From the NCBI GenBank assembly GCA_945916045.1, contig CAMEGH010000032.1, positions 1-6,915 on the forward strand: a stretch of DNA of 6,915 nt, read 5' to 3'. Made by a program: the position numbers and the translations under genes. The stretch's first letter is position 1; each line of letters starts with the position of its first letter. Below are positions 4,848 through 6,915 of the stretch, in pieces. Source of the stretch: an uncultured Candidatus Saccharibacteria bacterium (GTDB taxonomy: Bacteria; Patescibacteriota; Saccharimonadia; Saccharimonadales; Saccharimonadaceae). Below the pieces are notes generated by a model that saw only the letters and a list, made by a program, of their open reading frames with translations, did no database searches and was not told the origin of the DNA.

Positions 4848-5252
4848 ATGCCAATCATCAAATCCGCTATTAAGCGCGTAAAACAAGCCAACCAGCGTCG
4901 CGAACGCAATATTGGCCTTAAAAAAGACATCAAAGCTGCGCACAAAGCTTTTTTGGCGAGCCCAAGCGCCGAAACACTTGCCAAGGCGCAAAGCACGCTT
5001 GATACTGCTGTAAAGAAAAAGTTGCTTGAAAAGAACACCGTTGCGCGCAAAAAAGCACAGCTTTCAAAGATTGCGAAAGAAGCTGGTGTAAAACTTGCTG
5101 CGGCAAAAAAAACTCCAGCCAAGAAGCCAGCTGCAAAGAAAGCAGCGCCAAAAGCAGCCGCAACAACTGCAGCGAAAAAGCCTGCGGCCAAGAAACCTGC
5201 TGCGAAAAAAGCTCCGGCAAAAAAGCCAGCCGCAAAGAAAACTGACAAGTAA
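4848..5252 (+). CDS. rpsT: 30S ribosomal protein S20 with Lys/Ala/Pro-rich C-terminal extension
   Basis: S20 binds 16S rRNA in the body of the 30S subunit and helps its assembly. The frame encodes 134 residues. The first roughly 84 match the family: MPIIKSAIKRVKQANQRR at the N-terminus, then NIGLKKDIKAAHKAF, and a helical, lysine-rich remainder with TAVKKKLLEKNTVARKKAQL (53-72). Typical S20 proteins are about 85-90 residues. The extra 50 or so residues (85-134) are almost only Lys, Ala and Pro, with KKPAA four times (92-96, 110-114, 115-119, 125-129), much like the tail of histone H1 or similar bacterial DNA-binding tails. The tail is probably disordered and may contact rRNA or other nucleic acid. 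A strong ribosome binding site fixes the start, its own promoter lies upstream and a hairpin follows. The alanine-rich frame on the opposite strand is a shadow. Confidence 0.95.
   Translation: MPIIKSAIKRVKQANQRRERNIGLKKDIKAAHKAFLASPSAETLAKAQSTLDTAVKKKLLEKNTVARKKAQLSKIAKEAGVKLAAAKKTPAKKPAAKKAAPKAAATTAAKKPAAKKPAAKKAPAKKPAAKKTDK
5100..5249 (+). repeat. Low-complexity repeat encoding the S20 tail
   Basis: This part of rpsT is an imperfect tandem array of short units (AAGAAGCCAGC, AAAAAGCCTGC, AAGAAACCTGC and similar) coding for A/P-A-K-K-P-A-A-K-K. Codons alternate between AAA and AAG and between GCA, GCC and GCT, so the array is conserved as protein rather than as identical DNA. Such arrays can change length by slippage. 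Confidence 0.65.
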
Positions 5253-5270
5253 TCCGTTATCTCTCTACAA

Positions 5271-5318
5271 AGATATCACCCCGTTTTTGGGGTGATATTT
5301 GCGTTTTTGGGGTTTTTT
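5271..5318 (+). terminator. Terminator of rpsT
   Basis: ATATCACCCC (5273-5282) and GGGGTGATAT (5289-5298) form a perfect 10-bp stem around GTTTTT, extendable by two outer pairs, 20 bases after the rpsT stop. The T-rich downstream part is broken: TTT, GCG, TTTTT, GGGG, TTTTTT (5313-5318). No T-run follows the stem on the - strand, so it is a poor terminator for holA, although it lies about 85 bp past the holA stop and could still protect its 3' end. Confidence 0.72.
5282..5313 (+). repeat. 12-bp direct repeat within the rpsT terminator
   Basis: CGTTTTTGGGGT occurs at 5282-5293 and 5302-5313, a period of 20 bases. The ACCCC of the terminator stem can pair with either GGGGT copy; pairing with the second puts the T-run 5313-5318 right at the stem's end. 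This may be a small duplication that created alternative terminator forms. Confidence 0.55.
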
Positions 5319-5384
5319 GCGATGGGTGTGCGGTGTTTTTGCGTGCAATTTATGGCGCTGCTTTTGCTGTTTGCGGAGAATTGG

Positions 5385-6293
5385 CTACTGCGCTGATTCG
5401 GCAATGGTGGTGAGCGCAACTTCAATCGCCAGCCACGGGTCAACGCTGGTAGATTTGAGCTGCATATCTACCGCCGCAAGTTCTGCGACCACAAGTTGCA
5501 AGCGCGTTTCTGAAAGCGAATTTGCGGTTGATTTTGCCTGCCGAAACGCAAACGGGTGCACACCCAAATCGCCCGCATCAGCCGCGTTACCACCCAGTAC
5601 GTGCCCGGCCAGCATGTATGCCTGCGAAATCAGCAAGCCGAGTGTCATATAGGCGTCTTCGCTCGCCTGCAACGTGCGGATTTTTTGTTGCACGGCGCTG
5701 GTTTTGCCGTCAATCGCAAATGCTAGCAGGTCGAACGCGGTGTCGTGCGGCGATTCTTCGGTGTACGTTTGCACGGTTTGCAGCGTAATGTCGCCCATTA
5801 CCGCCAGGCGCTGTAGCTCATTCAAAAGCGTGTATTGCTCCACGCCCACTCGGCGCACCAGTTCACGCGCGCCGGCCGTATCGAGCGAAATCTTCTGCGC
5901 TTTAGCATATTGTTGCAGCCAAGCTTGCGCCTTTGCTTGGTCGCGCTCGCCAAATGGTTTGCATTCAGTAACTGTGGCGATTTTTTGCAATGTTTTGTAG
6001 GTTTTAGTGCGCTTATCAGGCTTTGGTTCGTTCAGCAACAGCGAAACAGTAGCGGCATCTACCTTTTCAAGCTGCTCACCGAGCGCAATCCACACCGGCT
6101 TGTTGTCGCTCAAATTCGAAATCACCACCAACCGATCCGCCGCAAACAGCGACACGCCCTGCAAAAATTGCCCGATATCCGCCGGCGTTACCTCGGCGCC
6201 ATCGTAGCGCTCGACCGCTTCCGCGCCAGCCAAAACCTGCGCGACTTGCTGGTCGCGCTCGTAGGCGTTTTCTCCATGGATGAGGGTGATCAT
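5385..6293 (-). CDS. holA: DNA polymerase III subunit delta
   Basis: Delta is the clamp-loader subunit that opens the sliding clamp so it can be placed on primed DNA during replication. The 302-residue product is slightly shorter than the usual 330-345. Family features are the start MITLIHGENAYERDQQV, the RLVVISNL strand (54-61), the basic PDKRTKTYKTLQK stretch (92-104), a VGVEQYTLLNELQRLAV segment (149-165) and AFDLLAFAIDGK (187-197). The C-terminal domain has VHPFAFRQA (245-253) and LAAVDMQLKSTSVDP (272-286). The ATPase-like N-terminus has no Walker A motif, as expected for delta. It starts 18 bp after mutM on the same strand, so they probably form an operon, although a -10-like box in the gap may give a separate leaderless transcript. 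There is no Shine-Dalgarno sequence. It ends with TAG; no strong terminator follows. Confidence 0.93.
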   Translation of the reverse strand: MITLIHGENAYERDQQVAQVLAGAEAVERYDGAEVTPADIGQFLQGVSLFAADRLVVISNLSDNKPVWIALGEQLEKVDAATVSLLLNEPKPDKRTKTYKTLQKIATVTECKPFGERDQAKAQAWLQQYAKAQKISLDTAGARELVRRVGVEQYTLLNELQRLAVMGDITLQTVQTYTEESPHDTAFDLLAFAIDGKTSAVQQKIRTLQASEDAYMTLGLLISQAYMLAGHVLGGNAADAGDLGVHPFAFRQAKSTANSLSETRLQLVVAELAAVDMQLKSTSVDPWLAIEVALTTIAESAQ

Positions 6294-6300
6294 TGTTTTT

Positions 6301-6306
6301 AGTATA
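6301..6306 (-). promoter_or_regulatory. Possible extended -10 box of holA
   Basis: On the - strand TATACT, preceded by TGC, lies in the 18-bp gap after mutM. Its downstream end is 7 bases before the holA ATG, so transcription would start at or next to that codon. No good -35 hexamer is seen 16-18 bases upstream. It could give holA expression independent of mutM. Confidence 0.35.
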
Positions 6307-6311
6307 GCACT

Positions 6312-6915
6312 TTACCGCTGGCACACCGGGCAAAAATGCGTCCCGCGCCCAGCGTGTTTGATCTTTTCGACTGTGGCGCCGCAGCGTGGGCACGCCAAGC
6401 CTTCGCGCCGAAAGACACGGGCAAAATCCATGTAGCTGCCGCGTTTTCCTTCGGCGTTGACGTAGTTTTTATCGGTACTACCACCCTTTTCGATCGCCAA
6501 ATTCATCACGGCGCGCAGCTCTGTATACAGCAGTGCGAATTCTTGCGGCGACACATCTTTTACTTTGCGGCGTGGGTCGATACACGCGCCCCACAAGCTT
6601 TCATCGGCATAGATATTCCCTACGCCCGCCACTACCGTTTGGTCGAGCAGCGCTGCCTTGATTGATGTGTTTGCACGGCGTGTAAAACGTTCGGCAAACT
6701 GTGTGGCAGTAAAATCAGCTTCAAGTGGTTCGGGGCCAACTTTTTGCATGAATGGCAGTTGCGGCACTTCGGCAGTAGGCACTAACTTTAGCCAACCAAA
6801 CTTGCGCTGATCGTTAAAATACAGGGTTGAATTGTCGGTGAACGTGAGCGAAACGCGCGTCGAACGATCAGGCAATGTGCCGATGAGCGAATCAGTTGGG
6901 TGGCCGGCACCGAAA
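6312..6915 (-). CDS. mutM: Formamidopyrimidine-DNA glycosylase, 3' part (partial)
   Basis: MutM/Fpg removes 8-oxoguanine and formamidopyrimidines from DNA and nicks the backbone at the abasic site. The frame is open to the window edge and encodes the last 200 residues of a protein normally about 270-290 long; the N-terminal Pro-Glu active site lies outside. Visible parts are FGAGHPTDSLIG, the LYFNDQRKFGW block, and the helix-two-turn-helix LLDQTVVAGVGNIYADE followed by DPRR. The C-terminal zinc finger has CPRCG and then HFCPVCQR, with the conserved GRGTHFC turn, so all four zinc cysteines are present. A TTG at 6875 is not the true start because the homologous sequence continues beyond it. holA follows 18 bp downstream on the same strand, linking repair and replication genes in one probable transcript. 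A related glycosylase such as Nei is less likely, given the typical Fpg finger and LLDQ motif. Confidence 0.94.
   Translation of the reverse strand, partial: FGAGHPTDSLIGTLPDRSTRVSLTFTDNSTLYFNDQRKFGWLKLVPTAEVPQLPFMQKVGPEPLEADFTATQFAERFTRRANTSIKAALLDQTVVAGVGNIYADESLWGACIDPRRKVKDVSPQEFALLYTELRAVMNLAIEKGGSTDKNYVNAEGKRGSYMDFARVFRREGLACPRCGATVEKIKHAGRGTHFCPVCQR

Noticed and set aside
4826..5248. Alanine/phenylalanine-rich open frame opposite rpsT
   Set aside because: Complement of the Lys/Ala tail of S20, which naturally lacks stops; no ribosome binding site or family match.
5319..5384. Gap between the rpsT terminator and the holA stop
   Set aside because: Only G/T-rich sequence was seen; no gene, RNA or convincing terminator for holA.
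6876..6915. TTG at 6875 as the start of mutM
   Set aside because: The same frame continues upstream with FGAGHPTDSLIG, in keeping with the family, and runs off the window, so the gene is partial.

Overview
This window looks like a piece of a compact bacterial chromosome, most likely from the Candidate Phyla Radiation (Patescibacteria). Candidatus Saccharibacteria is my best guess, but it is an inference. It rests on the small housekeeping genes with tiny gaps, convergent genes whose stop codons touch or overlap, a TruB without a C-terminal domain, an S20 with a Lys/Ala/Pro tail, and a DHH-type protein that has lost its catalytic residues. The code is standard. All nine visible stop codons are TAA or TAG. 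No insertion sequence, tRNA, rRNA or CRISPR array was seen.

Layout. 1-120 (+) is the 3' end of an unidentified gene. It converges, one base apart, on an unidentified acidic cysteine-free 338-aa protein (122-1138, -). At 1139-1364 lie two back-to-back sigma70-type promoters and, on the + side, a roughly 100-nt leader full of hairpins. That leader precedes a two-gene islet on the + strand: a 111-aa protein with a four-cysteine cluster (1365-1700), its terminator, and a roughly 111-aa helical protein (1762-2097). The islet's codon use differs from that of the flanking genes. Its last gene overlaps the end of truB (2094-2753, -) by 4 bp.

Upstream of truB on the - strand, and separated from it by an intrinsic terminator, is a 614-aa protein (2820-4664, -). 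It has an N-terminal DHH/DHHA1-like (NrnA/RecJ-type) fold with lost catalytic residues and about 360 residues of proline-rich, apparently disordered C-terminus. It is divergent from rpsT (4848-5252, +), with two good promoters between them. A strong hairpin follows rpsT. Then come holA (DNA polymerase III delta, 5385-6293, -) and the 3' part of mutM/fpg (6312 to window end, -), 18 bp apart, probably read as mutM-holA.

Function. Recognisable genes cover tRNA modification (truB), the small ribosomal subunit (rpsT), clamp loading (holA) and oxidised-base repair (mutM). The parts that deserve attention are the decayed DHH fusion protein, the islet with its structured leader, and -10-like boxes placed so that truB, holA and perhaps the 1762 gene would give nearly leaderless mRNAs.
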